Position numbers and translations under genes: made by a program
Shown: one piece after another, positions 9,004-22,110 of the stretch
How the letters are laid out: each line of letters starts with the position of its first letter
Position numbering within the stretch: position 1 is the first letter of the stretch
Notes under the pieces: model-generated
Told to the model about the DNA's origin: nothing
Database searches by the model: none
Seen by the model: only the letters and a program-made list of their open reading frames with translations
Assembly: GCA_027579435.1 (NCBI GenBank)
Contig: JANBPK010000709.1
Location: 67,184 to 131,183, forward strand
From: Candolleomyces eurysporus
Lineage: Eukaryota; Basidiomycota; Agaricomycetes; Agaricales; Psathyrellaceae
Reading direction: 5' to 3'
Length of the DNA: 64,000 bases

Positions 9004-11446
9004 TCAATTTGCTTCTTCTCTCAACGTCGCGATCTTGGAGAGATCTTCTGCCTGTCCCGTAGCATGGAAGCGCATCTGGAGGAGAGAATCTAAGTTAAGG
9101 AGCCATTCAACTCGATCGCGATGTCCAACAGTATAGTAAGACTCCAGGAGTTCCTCGCAGTGAGCTATTGCTTCTTGGAGGTGGGAGAGTGTGCGTGATT
9201 CTTTGAACATGACTGGGAGGGATTTTACAAGATTGAGGAGTGAAGATAGGCGAAGTGGATTAGGGGGTGGTTGAAGTTCAAGTGCTTTGCGAAACGAGGA
9301 AATTGCCTCCTCGAGGTCACCTATGATGCCTGTGCGCCGATGACGAATCAAGAGTGCATTGCCAAGATTGGAGAGTGAATCTGAGCGGTATGAATGACCG
9401 GGTGGCCGAAATTCGAGTGTCTCACGAAGCAAGGAAATGGCCTCCTCAAGGTCAGCCATGTTTCCTGTGCGCCAATGACGATCCAGGAGTGCACTTCCGA
9501 GATTGTTGAGTGAGTGCGAGCGATCGAGAGGAGATAATGGTTGAAGCTCAAGTGCTTCACGGTACACGGGGATGACTTCCTCAATGCCAGCCCTGATTCC
9601 TGTGAGCCGATAACGACTCAGCAGTGCATTGCCGAGATTGTTGAGTGAAATTGAGCGATCTGGGTGAGGGGACGGTCGAAATTCGAGTGCTCGACGAGCA
9701 AGGGAAACGGCTTCGTTCAAGTCCGTGAGAGATCTGGTCTGGCTGGCACGGTGACGAATGGTATCGGCGAGTACTGCGATCAGCTCGGGGTTACTGGGTT
9801 GGAGTGCAAGTGCCTCACGACACAGCTGAATGGCGGAGTCGTACTCCGTCAGCTTGAAGCAGCCCCGCCCGCGNGGCCAAATGTGTGAATTGATATCTAA
9901 GGGCGTAATACGCGGTAGCAGGCATCTGCTCGCGAGAGCCAATGATCAAGCCTGGATTTTGTTGAAGAAGCTTGAGTTCATACTCAATGCAGCGAACGAA
10001 GAGGCGGACGTGATGGGACGGATGCGCGAAGAATCCGCCCGATCGATCTTGGGTCGTTAGGAAGTCGCGAAGGGAGGTATGGCAAAGTGTGACCGGTATG
10101 TCGTCTGTCCCTGGAACCTGAATAATGGCTTGCAAGTTCACAAGGGCGTTAACAACCTCGTATGTGTGGATTCCGAGGAGCTCTGCGATTCCTGATGTTG
10201 GAAGGGGTGCTCCTAGCAGGACAATCGTTGATATTATATCGGAGAAGTAGGGGAGGTGCTTGGATCGAGACAAAGTGTGGGCATAAAGTCCATCAAGGCC
10301 TGGGTTCATCTTGAGGGCCAAGGGAAGGCGATCCATCGGTGTCGTCGGGTGGATGTCTTCGGTGTTTGCTCCCATGATGAATTTGAAGACTGCTGATGCG
10401 AATATGAACGATCCTCCGATATGTTCGACAAGCTTGCTTTTGTCACTCTGGGTGGGCCACTCTCCGTGCTGCTGAACGTATGCTTGGACGACCAAGTTCC
10501 GCCTACATCCAGCGTCGAAAAGGATCTGTAAAAAGGTGGCGATGTCGTCGTCGGAGCAATGATCCACAAGGTTGTCCAAGCTGACTCCTGGAACATTCAG
10601 GTGGGATCGGATATGCTCTTCCACCCAGCTCGTGACGAAAACACGAAGGGGAATAAGAGGGTTGTCGTCGAAGAACGCGAGCATTCCGTCAATAAGCTCC
10701 TGGACTTCTTCTTTGTTGTCGCACTCGTCCAACCCATCCAGCACCATGAGAAATGGGCCTCGTGTCAAAGCCGTGACCCTCTTCTTCCTCTGAACGACAG
10801 CTTTGAATGGTGCATAGACCAAGCGCTGCATACGGGCCCGTAGAGAAACGCCCCCNTTCGTCTGGTATCAGCAATGCTGGGTTGGCTTGTACAGCTGCAC
10901 GTATGAAGGGTTCTGTCTCGGGAATAACCGCTGCCATTTGGCTTGCCAGAGTCGTTGCGAGCCTCCAGATCCTGCTCCTGTCTCCCGCACCTCGGAAGAA
11001 GAAGAAGCTCACGACCGGCCTATCTTCTCGGTCGGACGTGTCAGAGACTTCTTGAGATATGGAGGATTTGCCACATCCGACGTATCCATGCATCCATCGT
11101 ATATGAGGCTCCGGATCAGTTGTGATTTCGCTCCTCGCCCAGGTGTTAATGTTCCTGACCACCTGTAACCTGGTTCCAGGAAAGCAAGCAGAGTCGGGAG
11201 GTGATCGTTTTCGATCTCGAGTATGGGATGCATCGATGATGGGCTGGAGGATGTCGGATAAACCTAACGGCGAAGGGGTGAGTGTTCCGAGCAAGTATAC
11301 GTAGGTGAACATTGGTATCCATAAGTCGAACACTTACTCCTCTGCTCGGCGCTGACAGTCAAACTGTGTTGGTGAAAGTCTCCTTCGACATGGTAAGCAA
11401 CTAGATTCTGTATATGTGTGTTTCGGGATCCCTGGAAGAGGTTCAT
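9004..11446 (-). CDS. NACHT-TPR (NLR-like) protein, paralogue 2
   Basis: Same architecture as its neighbours: leader MNFLQGS-like (here MNLFQGSRNTHI), P-loop GYVGCGKSS, Walker B FLMVLDGLDEC, five TPR units. Two exons (11446-11338 and 11263-9004). As written, two Ns (9874 and 10856) shift the frame. Both sit where the other paralogues lack a base, and dropping both gives a continuous 788-residue frame, so I call it intact. It ends early at a TGA after LREEAN and lacks the Ser/Thr tail of paralogues 1 and 3. Its Walker B has Met in place of Ile, and its TPR 2 is the most diverged (RAGIEEVIPVYREALE). The lectin insert lies 0.9-2.9 kb beyond its stop codon. Confidence 0.85.
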
Positions 11447-11720
11447 GTGTGACTATATGAATAGTAGTCAAACACTGAGGACAGCGCGACTTGTACAGTT
11501 CGATGCTACTCACCTGCGTTTCCGCTCTCTGAAACGTTGGGGTTATAATGAGTAGAGATTCGAGGGCCGGGCAGAGGGTAAGTAGGTGGGCAATCACAGC
11601 TAAGAGGGAAGACTGGGTCCTGTCGTGAGTCTCCTGGGATACCGTCGCCCATTGTCTCCGTCTCTCCGTCTCCGACGGAACTGAGGACAATAGACAAGTC
11701 TATCTCTCGTCTGGCACCCA
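11447..11720. repeat. 5' flank of NACHT-TPR unit 2
   Basis: Homologous to the flanks at 4.14-4.36 and 15.1-15.4 kb. On the minus strand it has a clean donor (CAG|GTGAGT) and an acceptor (ATATAG) just before the start codon, so a 5'-UTR intron is likely. Confidence 0.45.
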
Positions 11721-12631
11721 AATCGCTTCTTCACAAGCCTCAGAGCTCAAGGATCAAATTATCTGATTCATATATAACATGAACTCATACCCATGCCAAC
11801 TCATGCAATTTATTTCTGTAGCCAAAGCCTCTGCCTGTTTGATCAAACGTTGGCCCACTGTATTTTTAGTTGCCTCTATTTTGCTTTTTACACAGAAAAA
11901 ACCGCATAGGTATGGCTCATACCCCCATGCATTCCTCATGTTAGCTTCCTACGTACCTAATGCTCAAAATCCACAACGCGATTTACTTCCAATAATTGAG
12001 TCCTTTACGCTCGTAACACTGAGATGATGTATTTATTGTAGCACGTCAGTCGAAGGCCACATCCGTCCGCCTCGGGTCTGTGCTATCTGCTGAACATTCG
12101 AGTGCGTACTTTTTGTGTACACAGTCTAATTTCTGTGGCCTCCCACCTGTTCTTTTGTCGGTTTTTTCTCATTCAAGGTTTGACTCGAGAGGTCGAGAGG
12201 CCTGGGACGGAAGGTTTGTCGACTCTTGGGCGGGTTTTCAGATATCTCTTTAGTCAAGAGTTCTCTGGTGCCCTATGGGTCTCGCGCAGAGCACAGTCGA
12301 GGGCGGAGGAATCTTGGATGGCAGGAGTCTCTTCATGTTTAGCAATAGACCGCTGAGCGAAGATCAGTGTGTTACTTTGCAGTCAAGTCGGGATTGCCGG
12401 TGTTGTCCTATTACAACAAATAGTCTATTCTCCAAGACATGCAAAGGTAGCTAAAACGATATAGATAGTGTGATCCCGGGATCGTAATGAGAGGATATTA
12501 CCATTACAAGTGGATGACTCCATAGACAGAGAAACGTCGCTGGCGTTAACCAATTTTTACTAAAAAATACAACTATGTACGAGCAGCCCACGACAGTGTG
12601 GCCTCCCTGCGACCAGCCCATGTTGGTTCAA
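11721..12631. repeat. 3' flank of NACHT-TPR unit 3
   Basis: No gene. It aligns with 0.72-1.52 kb over most of its length (shared CATACCCATGCCAACTCATG and CCCATGCATTCC blocks). It contains the uninterrupted version of the site where the lectin insert sits in unit 2 (near 12.54 kb). Confidence 0.55.
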
Positions 12632-15098
12632 CTACGTCGTAGACGCCGTAGATGAGGCCGACAGTCGATTTGCTTCTCCTCTCAACGTCGCGATCTTGGA
12701 GAGATCTTCTGCCTGTCCCGTAGCGTTGAAGCGCATCTGGAGGAGAGAGCCTAATTCAACGAGCCATTCAGCTCGATCGTTATGTCCAACAGTATAGTAA
12801 GACTCCAGGAGTTCCTTGCAGTGAGCTATCGCTTCTTGGAGATGGGAGAGTGTGTGTGATTCTTTGTACATGTCTGGGAGGGATGTGACAAGGCTGATGA
12901 GTAAAGATAGGCGGCGTGGATGAGGAGGTGGTCGAAGCTCAAGTGCTCTGCGAAACAAGGAAATTGCCTCCTCGAGATCACCTATGATGCCTGTGCGCTG
13001 ATGACGATCCAAGAGTGCATTGCCAAGATTGGAGAGCGGATCTGGGTGGTATGAATGACCGGGTGGCCGAAATTCGAGTGCCTCACGAAGCAAGGAAATG
13101 GCCTCCTCAAGATCAGCCACGGTTCCTGTGCACCGATGACGATCCAGGAGTGCATTGCCGAGATTGTTGAGTGAGTGCGAGCGATCTAGAGAAGGTAATG
13201 GTTGAACTTCAAGTGCTTCACGGTACACGGAAACGACTTCTTCAATGTCAGCTGTGGTTTCTGTGAGCCGATGACGGTCTATCAGTGCATTGCCGAGATC
13301 ATTGAGTGAAATTGAGCGATCTGGATGAGGGGACGGTCGAAATTCGAGTGCTCGACGAGCAAGGGAAACGGTTTCGTCCAAGTCCGCGACAGACCTGGTC
13401 TGAATGGCACGGTGACGAATGCTATCGGCGAGGACTGCGATCAGCTCAGGGTTACTGGGTTGGAGTGCAAGTGCCTCACGACACAGCTGAATGGCGGATT
13501 CGTACTCCGTCAGCTTGAAGCAGCCCTGCCCGCGATTCAAATGTGTGTATGAATGTCTAAGGGCATAATACGCGGTAGCAGGCATCCGGCGTTCGCGAGA
13601 GCCAATGATCAAGCCTGGATTTTGTCGCAGAAGCCTGAGTTCATACTCAATGCAACGAATGAAGAGGCGAGCGTGATGAGACGGATGTGCAAAGAATCCG
13701 CCCGATCGATCTTGAGTCGTTAGGAAGTCGCGAAGGGAGGTATGGCAAAGTGTGACCGGTATGTCGTCTGTCCCTGGAACCTGAATAATGGCTTGCAAGT
13801 TCACAAGGACGTTGACAACCTCGTATGTGTGGATTCCGAGGAGCTCTGCGATTCCTGACGTTGGAAGGGGTGCTCCTAGCAGGGCAATCGTTGATATGAT
13901 ATCGGAGAAGTACGGGAGGTTCTTGGATCGAGACAGAGTGTGGGCGTAAAGTCCATCAAGGCCTGGGTTCATCTTGAGGGCCAAGGGAAGGCGATCCATC
14001 GGTGTCGTCGGGTGGCTGCCTTCGGTGTTTGCTCCCATAATGAATTTGAAAACTGCTGATGCAAATATGAACGATCCTCCGATATGTTCGACGAGCTTGC
14101 GTTTGTCACTCTGGGTGGGCCACTCTCCGTGCTGCTGAGTGTATGCTTGGACGACCAAGTTCCGCCTACATCCAGCGTCGAAAAGGATCTGTAAAAATGT
14201 GGCGATGTCGTCGTCGGAGCAATGATCGACAAGGTTGTCCAGCCTGACTCCTGGAACATTCAGGTGGGATCGGATGTGCTCTTCCACCCGGCTCGTGATG
14301 AAAACACGGAGGGGAATAAGGGGGTTGTCGCTGAAGAACACGAGCATTCCGTCAATGAGTTCCTGGACTTCTTCTTTGTCATCGCACTCGTCCAACCCAT
14401 CCAGCACTATGAGAAATGGACCTCGTGTCAACGCCCTGACCGTTTTCTCTCTCTGAACGACAGCTTTGAATGGTGCATACACCAAGCGCTGCATCTGGGT
14501 TTGCAGAGAAACGCCTCCTTCGCCTGGCTTCACCAATGCTGGGTCGGTTTGTACAGCTTCACGTATGAAGGGTGCTGTCTCGGGGATAACCCTTGCCAGT
14601 TGGCTTGCTAGAGTCGTTGCGAGCCTCCATATTTTGCTCCTATCTCCCGCACCTCGGAAGAAAAAGAAGCTCACTACCGGCCTCTCCTCCCGGTCGGAAG
14701 TGTCAGAGACCTCCTGAGATATGGAGGATTTGCCACATCCGACGTATCCATGCATCCATCGTATATGAGGCTCCGAATCAGTTGCGATATCGCTCCTTGC
14801 CCATGTATTAAGGTTCTTGACCACCTGTAACCTGGTGCCAGGAAAGCAAGCAGAGTCGGGAGGTGATCGTTTTCGATCTCGAGTATGGGATGCATCGACG
14901 ATGGGCTGGAGGATGTCGAATAAACCTAGCGGCGAAGGGGTGAGTTTTGCGAGGAAGTGACCGGGATCGGTGAGCCCAACGCTTACTCCTCTGCTCGCCG
15001 GCGCTGATAGTCAAACCGTGTTGATTGAGGTCTCCCTCAACTTGGTAGGCGACTAGGTTCTGTACATATGTGTTTCGGGATCCCTGCAAGAAGTTCAT
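12632..15098 (-). CDS. NACHT-TPR (NLR-like) protein, paralogue 3
   Basis: Complete 801-residue NLR-like ATPase from two exons (15098-14987 and 14925-12632). Leader MNFLQGSRNTYV, P-loop GYVGCGKSS, Walker B FLIVLDGLDEC, sensor-like VFITSRVEEH, then five TPR units of 45-46 residues and a Ser/Thr-rich tail (SASSTASTT). It has one extra codon in the leader (SAGEQR against SAEQR) and one TPR fewer than paralogue 1. It is the only one of the three whose frame is uninterrupted and whose flanks are clean, so it is the best reference copy. Family knowledge: nucleotide-dependent oligomerisation, often in heterokaryon incompatibility or defence; the role here is inference. Confidence 0.9.
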
Positions 15099-15558
15099 GG
15101 TAACTGTATGAAAAATAGTCAAATACCAAGGATAGCGCGAGCTGTACAGAATGCCACTTTCAGCCGTCCCCGCGTTTCCGCTCTCTGGGGTGCTGAGAAG
15201 AGGATAGACAGAGACTCGAGAGGGTAAGTAGGTGGCAATCACAGCGAAGAGACACAGGCCATGTACTGCTGTGAATCCCCTGGGAACTCCTGCCCAATCA
15301 GGGCAACAGGCTAAGCTACAGGCTCGGAGGTGGGGAGGTTGTATATTTGGAGCCATAGGGTCTTAGAGACGAGAGGCCCTAGAATTGCCTGGCATTTTCC
15401 TGCCATTACCACGCCTCTTGCACGGCTCTGGAAAGGATGAGCGTGACAGGGGCGTCACACTACTCACGCTCGTTACGCGTCGCGTTTGACAGAACCAGGG
15501 GTCACATGATGCAATCACTCTTTGTTGAAGCCTCCGACGACCTCCTCAATCAAAATTA
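15099..15558. other. Divergent promoter region, NACHT-TPR 3 / condensin
   Basis: The left 300 bases are the duplicated 5' flank of the NLR-like unit. The right part has no shared sequence with the other units and must hold the promoter of the condensin gene. No strong core element seen. Confidence 0.4.
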
Positions 15559-18500
15559 ATGGCCCCAGCACAGGCAGCGGCGGCGACTGCAGGAAGACGT
15601 CGAGCTCGCCATGTCGACAACAGCGAGAAGAACGACTCCGACTCCGATCTCGAGNTCCCGCGTCCACAGAAGCTGCGNAAACGCCTAAGCGAGGCTCACC
15701 TACCAGAGTCTCAGCAAGAGGGCAGTTCCACTGCGGAGAATGGCCAACGCGTTCCTCTCAAGTCTGTCAACATCAACGACGATGAGGCCGAGAAGAGGAG
15801 ACGCAGGAAGAGCGCGAAGATCACCGTGTTGGACAACGCCGTGGCGGGACCCTCGTCTGAAGGTGGTGCCAATGGTGACGCGGACGGTGCACGCTCAGGG
15901 CAATCTAGGAGGCAGCAACATTTGAATGCGGTGGCGGCGGCACCTGCACCCAAACCTTCTTTCGACATTATGAGCTCCAACTTTGAGGAATGGATGAAGA
16001 TGGCCACGGACAATGTACGCCGAGTTTGGTGTCTCGCTAGGGGTTTCACACTAACGAATACGTTTTTTCATGCTTTTTANNTCTAGAAAATCAACGCTAC
16101 AAACTCGTGGGAGTTCGCCCTTATCGACTATTTCCATGACATGTCCCTGTTGCGAAACAGNGACGACAATTCGATCAACTTTCAACGCGCATCGTGCACN
16201 CTCGACGGCTGCGTCAAGATTTGGACTTCGCGTGTCGATAGCGTCGGAACAGAGACCGGAAAGCTGCTGAGCAACTTGGCTTCTGGTGGAAAAGANGACG
16301 ACGGAGACGACGACTCTGACAATCCCGATGCCGACCCTTCGCAGCCCAAGAAGAAAAAAGCCGCAAGCAGACCAACAAACACTCTCGTCAAGGACTACAG
16401 TGTCCTCACAAACAAGAAGCTTGACTTGGAGTTNAGCGTGGATCCATTATTCAAGAAGACTTGTGCCGATTTCGATGAAGGTGGTGCAAGTGGTCTGTTG
16501 CTCAACCACCTCAGTTTGGGACTTGGAGGCGATGGAGGCATGCGCGTCATTTTCGATGCCAGCGACTCTGTTTTCAAGGAAGAGGCCGACGTGCCTGACG
16601 AGCCTGAAGATCTTGCTGATATCAGCGAGCTACGAGGTTAGTTCTGCTCGTTGCTTATCCAGGGGTCGATGTTGACTGTTCTTTGTTTGTTTGCACTCTA
16701 GCCAAGTTCATTCCAGACTTCTCCGTGCTAGACGACAAAGTAATATCTCACTCTCTCACTGGCTTCTCGTTCAACCGACCGTTCGACCCGAATGGTGACT
16801 CTATGCCTACCGACTATACTCAATTCAATCCCAATGCCATCCATGANGACGACGANTCCGACAATGAGCCAGACGCCAACAACTTTGGCAGNATGGACGT
16901 TGATGAGGGTCCCACAGAAGACTTCTTNGCTGGACCCGAGGCAATNAACGATGACTTTGGCTATGGTGGAGGAGGTGGAGATGACTACNGTGGAGACGGG
17001 GAAGGNGGCTCTGCTGAACCTGAAGCTGGCGAAGGGCAAATGGGTGGAGGAGCGAGGACTGGGCCATTTGTACCTTTCGACCCCAGGAACGCGCCTAACG
17101 GTNGAGAACTGGTCNTNGGNATGGCTGACCCTGANGGAGAGGGAGGCGGTCTGGATTACTTNGACTCCAGATTCTTGAAGAACTGGGCTGGCCCTGAGCA
17201 TTGGAAGTTGCGGCGAACAATCCGGAAACGTAAGCAAATGCCCTGTGTTTCATCCATGCGTCCCTTCTTCTGCGTTGCTGACTTCAATCTTTAGCTGTAC
17301 AGACTGATGATGGCGAAGGTGGAGGGAAGACTGCTGGGAAGAGTAAGAAGAAGGAGCCAGAAAAGATTGACTTCTTGACTCCGCCAGAGAAGGATCTCAA
17401 GNCCACCGCCAAGGANCTTTTNGCGCCTCCTGGTAAAGGCCAGAGCATCAACCAGGCTGGAACNGGGGTTGGCAGCAAGCGGGGTAAGAAAAAGAAAGAC
17501 AAGANGGACGAGCACCTCTTGCCCGACGATATGCATTTCTCAAGTAAACAACTCGTCACGTTGTTCTTGAAGCCTAAATTCTTCGTAAGTTCAGNTTGTT
17601 TNTCCTAGGNNGCCGNNNTTTTGACTTTCGCCTTACAGCTGAAGATGCGAGGAAAGAAAGCTCGGGTGGATGGTGACAGCGGGGAAATTGACAATGAATT
17701 CTGGGCCCAAGCTGCTGCAGGTGCTCGGAACGCTGATGACGATATGGATGGAGNCGGCAACAACCCAGACATTCCGTTCAACACCCAATTCTTCAACGAT
17801 GACTTTGATGATGGGTTTGACGGCGAGGGCGTCACTATTGGGCCTTCCGCATTGGACGTGGATGCTGGTGAACAGGACTTGCTGGCNGCGACATCTGGCG
17901 AGACAAGAAGGGTCAAGCCCGAATTCGTAAACTATGCGAAGAAGGCGAAGAGAGTTGACGTGAGGAGGCTGAAGGANAATATNTGGAAGGGGCTGGACAT
18001 TATTGTTNTGGACGACGATGAAGNNGNCGACATGGTGAGTTTNCNTNNAGGATCCTTTTCAAGCCACGCANTGACGTTGANTTCGCAGGACGTGGATTCT
18101 CNNGATCCCACCTCTCGGAGACGCTCGAAATCCCAAAAGCCTCCTACTGATCCCACAGAAGCGCGACAGTTTAGTCAAGTCATTAACGGGNTGCAGAAAT
18201 CGTATCCTCGAGACAAGTTGGAAGAAATCAGNACCAGTTTCTGCTTCATTTGTCTTTTGCATCTGGCGAATGAGCAAGGACTCAAACTGGAAACCTCTTC
18301 TACTAAAGCTGCAGCAGAGGATGACAATAATGCAGATTTGAGGAGAGGCCGAAGCCAGATGAGGGCCATGGAGGAGGACGAAGATGAAGAGGTCAGGGAT
18401 ACCATTATCCCTGANGATGAAGATGANTTGATCGCCGCTGGCGGTGTGAAGGATNCGNCNGANGAGAGGACTATTGGCGATATNTGGGGCATCAAGGTNA

Positions 18501-18591
18501 GCCACCAAGCGACTTTTCTTCATGAGCTGATGAGNTGCTGACGCTGGCNTTGCAGATTTACCGAGANCCTAACGCTACGANGTCNGCCTGA
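15559..18591 (+). CDS. brn1: Condensin kleisin subunit (Brn1/CAP-H/barren)
   Basis: Kleisin that bridges the SMC2-SMC4 heads of condensin for mitotic chromosome compaction. Seven exons: 15559-16014, 16087-16636, 16702-17229, 17295-17584, 17639-18034, 18089-18496 and 18556-18591. They close in phase to 887 residues, the usual fungal length. Barren-family landmarks: NSWEFALIDYFHDMSLLR early, DGCVKIWTSRVDSV, KDLDLEF-like SVDPLFKKTCADFDEGG, and near the end FICLLHLANEQGLKL and IYREPNA. The N-terminal 130 residues are basic and disordered. About 30 Ns lie inside the gene; here they count as real bases, since the frame holds with them, so some residues are undetermined. Confidence 0.93.
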
Positions 18592-19137
18592 AGCATGCGT
18601 TGACATCCCTTTNGTCTTATTTCTTGGGACTTTNGTTTGAGTATTGTTATCTNACACAAATCTTATTTATTTTCCATTCTGTTTCTCGCCACGAATCGTA
18701 TATTAGTGTAATCCCGGGCCCGAGTTCCGTACTATACAACCGCATCAAGAAGAAACCATTATCCTCCCAAGGCTCCCTTTAGTTGGCATTGCATTCGCTG
18801 TGCATGTAAAGCAGCTGTCGCCCACGAAAATTGGCAAATGCTAACCTCATTCCTCTCCCTCAAGGAATCGCCTANGGGCGCCAGCAAGGTTCAGTCGACC
18901 GAACGAGAAGTNCACAGCACTGAAAGAAATTTCATTTAGCACTGCAATAAGCGCCGCTGTCGGGTGCTGTGGACACCCAGACAAATGCTGTTCAACGTCA
19001 ACCTAACGATGACGTGACAACGGTACCTTGCCCGTTNACCACAACCTCTAACTTGCCCTCTGNGCTAANTNCTCCCTGGCNCTTTACGAGTAGAATCATC
19101 CAAACTCTAGCTAGCTCTCCGATAACGACGCACCNAT
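18592..19137. other. Intergenic, condensin / small membrane protein
   Basis: The first 200 bases are T-rich 3' UTR of the condensin gene. No gene or repeat was recognised in the rest. Confidence 0.4.
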
Positions 19138-19810
19138 ATGGAGGCTGATCTAGGCTATCTTCGTCAACACCAATGGGGTGACCAAGACGCCGATGGCGGT
19201 GGNCNTTTGCCCAAACTCACTCTCTTCCGTCTATTCGTCGTCATTTCGACGTCCTTATTTGGTGCATACAAAGCTTGGCTGTCATACCATGGTTTCTCGA
19301 CGGCTCCGACGACNTTGGATTGGTTGTATGGTGTGCTGGTCTTCGTACTGTGAGTTACCCTTCTTCATACTTCCCCTTCCCCATGCGGCTCCCGGTCTGT
19401 AACGCGACACTGCATCGTCCACCTCCACGGAGTCGAGTTGATTGACGCCGAGGACTCAGAAANAGAGNAAANTGAGCTGACTGACTCCAATCGACGTTGA
19501 ACATTCATACAGGATATACTGGCTNAGNATGTATGAAAGATATGCACAGCACGATAAGCCATGGTTGTTCGAANCGGACTGCCTTGGCCCCTTCAAGACA
19601 CTGTTTGGATATCTTTTTGGATATCTTCAATATCTCTTTACTTCAAACGGTTCCCCTCCCAACTTTAATGCCCGTCCGCAACGGACGTTGAGTCTTCCTA
19701 TGCACGGTGATGGTGGTACGTCCGTTCGTTTGAGACTCTGAGTTGGATTGATAAATTGACTGAATGACCCCGTTATGCATGTTACAGCTCGCCGACAACG
19801 CCTAGATTGA
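19138..19810 (+). CDS. Small predicted membrane protein
   Basis: Not recognised by family. Three exons (19138-19349, 19513-19715 and 19788-19810) join in phase to 145 residues. Residues about 25-45 (LTLFRLFVVISTSLFGAYKA) and 58-76 (DWLYGVLVFVLIYWL) are hydrophobic and could span a membrane. Between them is a short polar loop, and after them an amphipathic stretch (MYERYAQHDKPWLF) and a Pro/Asn/Arg tail. The second segment is interrupted by an intron, and its continuation in the next exon keeps it hydrophobic, which supports the splice. The last exon codes only seven residues and is the least certain part. Confidence 0.6.
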
Positions 19811-20047
19811 TTGATCAGTTCATTCATCTATCCATTTCGTGTTGTACACAGCGCACCCCCGCCAGGGGGCANGCGTTCTTGAATNTTTTTGTAACTAGTA
19901 ACCGGGATACCCTAATGTACTTTTGGATGGTATCAAGTGAAACGGAGGAAAAAACACGCTGATGTTTTGTACAACCCATCCCATNTTGAGAATTGGNCGG
20001 TAGACAGTACACGATGCATGTGGCACNCTCGACCCTCAAACCCAAAT

Positions 20048-22110
20048 CTAGCCCCCTTTACGCTTCGTCTTCTTCTTGCCGTTTGCGTTAGTCCTCGCTG
20101 GTGAGGATTCTGATGATGGTGGNGGCATCGAAATTTCCAGCGACCCACCNGCAGCCTCAGCCTCTACGCCCTCCCCATTTTCAATCTTCGTCTTCGCCTC
20201 CAANAAGAACATCACGTCCCTGACTTGATCTTCCAACTCACTCACTTTCTTCGCATACGCCTCTTTCTCCTTGGNAAANTTCTCTTCCCTCTCCTTCATG
20301 GTNACCAGATTCTTCATAAAGCTTTCGCTCATAGCCTTTTCCTCCTTCAANTCCTTCTCTAACCTTTTAGCAAGCTCGACAGCTTTCGTTTTCTCTTTCA
20401 CAACCTGATTCAAACTGGTTTCTTCCTGAGCACGTCGTTTAGCTTCTGCNTCCTTCGCCCTCTTCCTCTCCTCTTCGAAATCCAACGTCAACCTCCCCAC
20501 GAGACTCTTCANATCCGAGAGCTGCTCTTTCAGCTCGTTCGTCTGAGCTTCATANAAAGNCCTCTGCGAATCGAGCTGCGACGTGAGCAAATACGAGTAT
20601 TCAATTCCAATAGCCTCAATCTTCTCCGCGCTCAACGCATCGGCTTGTGTTGGACCCAGCCCACCATCACGTTGAGNCGTCGTGCCCATGGAGGAAGAGG
20701 CGCTTGGGAGCTCGACTAGCTTCCCATCGGCTTTGTTCTGGATGAGTCGATGAACGTAGCCGTCACCCGCGTAGTCCCATACCCGCTGGGTTTCGAGTTC
20801 CAGGGCGTAAAGGTGCGTGGTGGATTGGTAGTGTGCGTGAGCGTGGGCTTGGCCGTATCGGCCACACCCAATNTTTCCGCATATGAGACAAATCCAGAGG
20901 TTTGTGGTAGACGAACATGTTGAGCAGCAAGATAAAGTGGGGCTGGAGGTATCGGAGAAAGGTATTGGTCGAGCGCCNCGGGTAGATGGAGGCGCTGGGT
21001 GGGAGGAGAGTAGGGTCTGCGAGTAGCGACAAACAGGACAGCTGTGGATAGGTTTAATTTCGGTAATGAGCTGCGTGTAATAGAGAGATGGGATGTGTAC
21101 TGACCGACTNTCCCCCCATTTACTCAGACACATGCAATGGAAGGTATGCGAACAGGGAACCGTGATGAGTCCTGTGACCGCAGAGTCCATACGCTCCAGA
21201 CAGACTGGACATGTGGGGAGCTCATACGTATTTCCATGCGAAATGGCTTGGGAGATAGGATCTTCCACGTCGACGACAACGGACAGAACGTGAACGACGT
21301 GACATAGTTCTGGCTGCAAAATCTAAATCAGCTACAAACTTCACATCATAGCGCTGTGAGTTCATACCTCCATAGAGTTAAAGGGCTTTCCATTGTATTC
21401 GGTAGCAAATTCAGACGCCCCTGCAGGACCGGAGAACTTTATGAGAGCAATAGACCTGTTCGGCGCAAAGTCACTACAAGGGAGATGGTTAGCTGTTCAG
21501 CCACAACACCATTCATTCATTCCACATACCGAATAATACGCAGGTGTACGATNCCATCCGCAACCGGGGCCACGAAGCTCAGGAAGTCCGAGGGTGTCAT
21601 CCAAGCTGGAACAGCCAGAACGGCCATAATCACCCCATCCTCTGCANTATCCCCGTTCAAAGTGAGGGATTTGGTTTGGATTTCCAACTCCTCGAGAGAC
21701 GGCTTGCTTGTTGATTCCCNAAAAATGTGCACAATACCCTCTGAGAGGNTCGTACTCCCCGACTTGGATCGCTGGACCGGAATAAACGCAGCCTCCGCTG
21801 GTCCTGCGAGTTCCCTCGAGGTATTAGCCGAAATGGGCTGTGCTATTCGAATTGGCCACATACCCCTCCTCCCTTTCTCCTTCCCAGAGAAGCTCTGGCT
21901 TACTTCTTCGATATCCATCCAGTCGATTGTTATTGGCCCGCGCCTGTAGTCCCTCCGCTCAGTTGCCGGTTCGGTGNTGTTGCGGCTCGCTGAAGATAGT
22001 GCCTTGTTCGGTGAAGTTGTATGGTCGGGAAGATGCTGGAATAGCGACGCAGGGACAAAGCTTTCGGAGGATGTCTTCCTGAGGGATATTCGGATGTGNT
22101 AGCCTCGCAT
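20048..22110 (-). CDS. ETP1: BRAP2/Etp1-type RING E3 ubiquitin ligase
   Basis: Cytosolic E3 ligase of the BRAP2/Etp1 family; the human member restrains Ras-MAPK signalling and yeast Etp1 acts in ethanol tolerance. Four exons (22110-21530, 21473-21368, 21313-21105 and 21041-20048) give 629 residues. Order: BRAP2 RRM-like domain about 125-225 (ending [18 protein letters not shown]); RING-H2 about 258-305 ([27 protein letters not shown]); ZnF-UBP about 318-385 ([40 protein letters not shown]); a long coiled coil about 425-590; and a Lys-rich tail. The RING is split by an intron. It is head-to-head with the Nudix gene, 194 bases apart. Confidence 0.92.
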
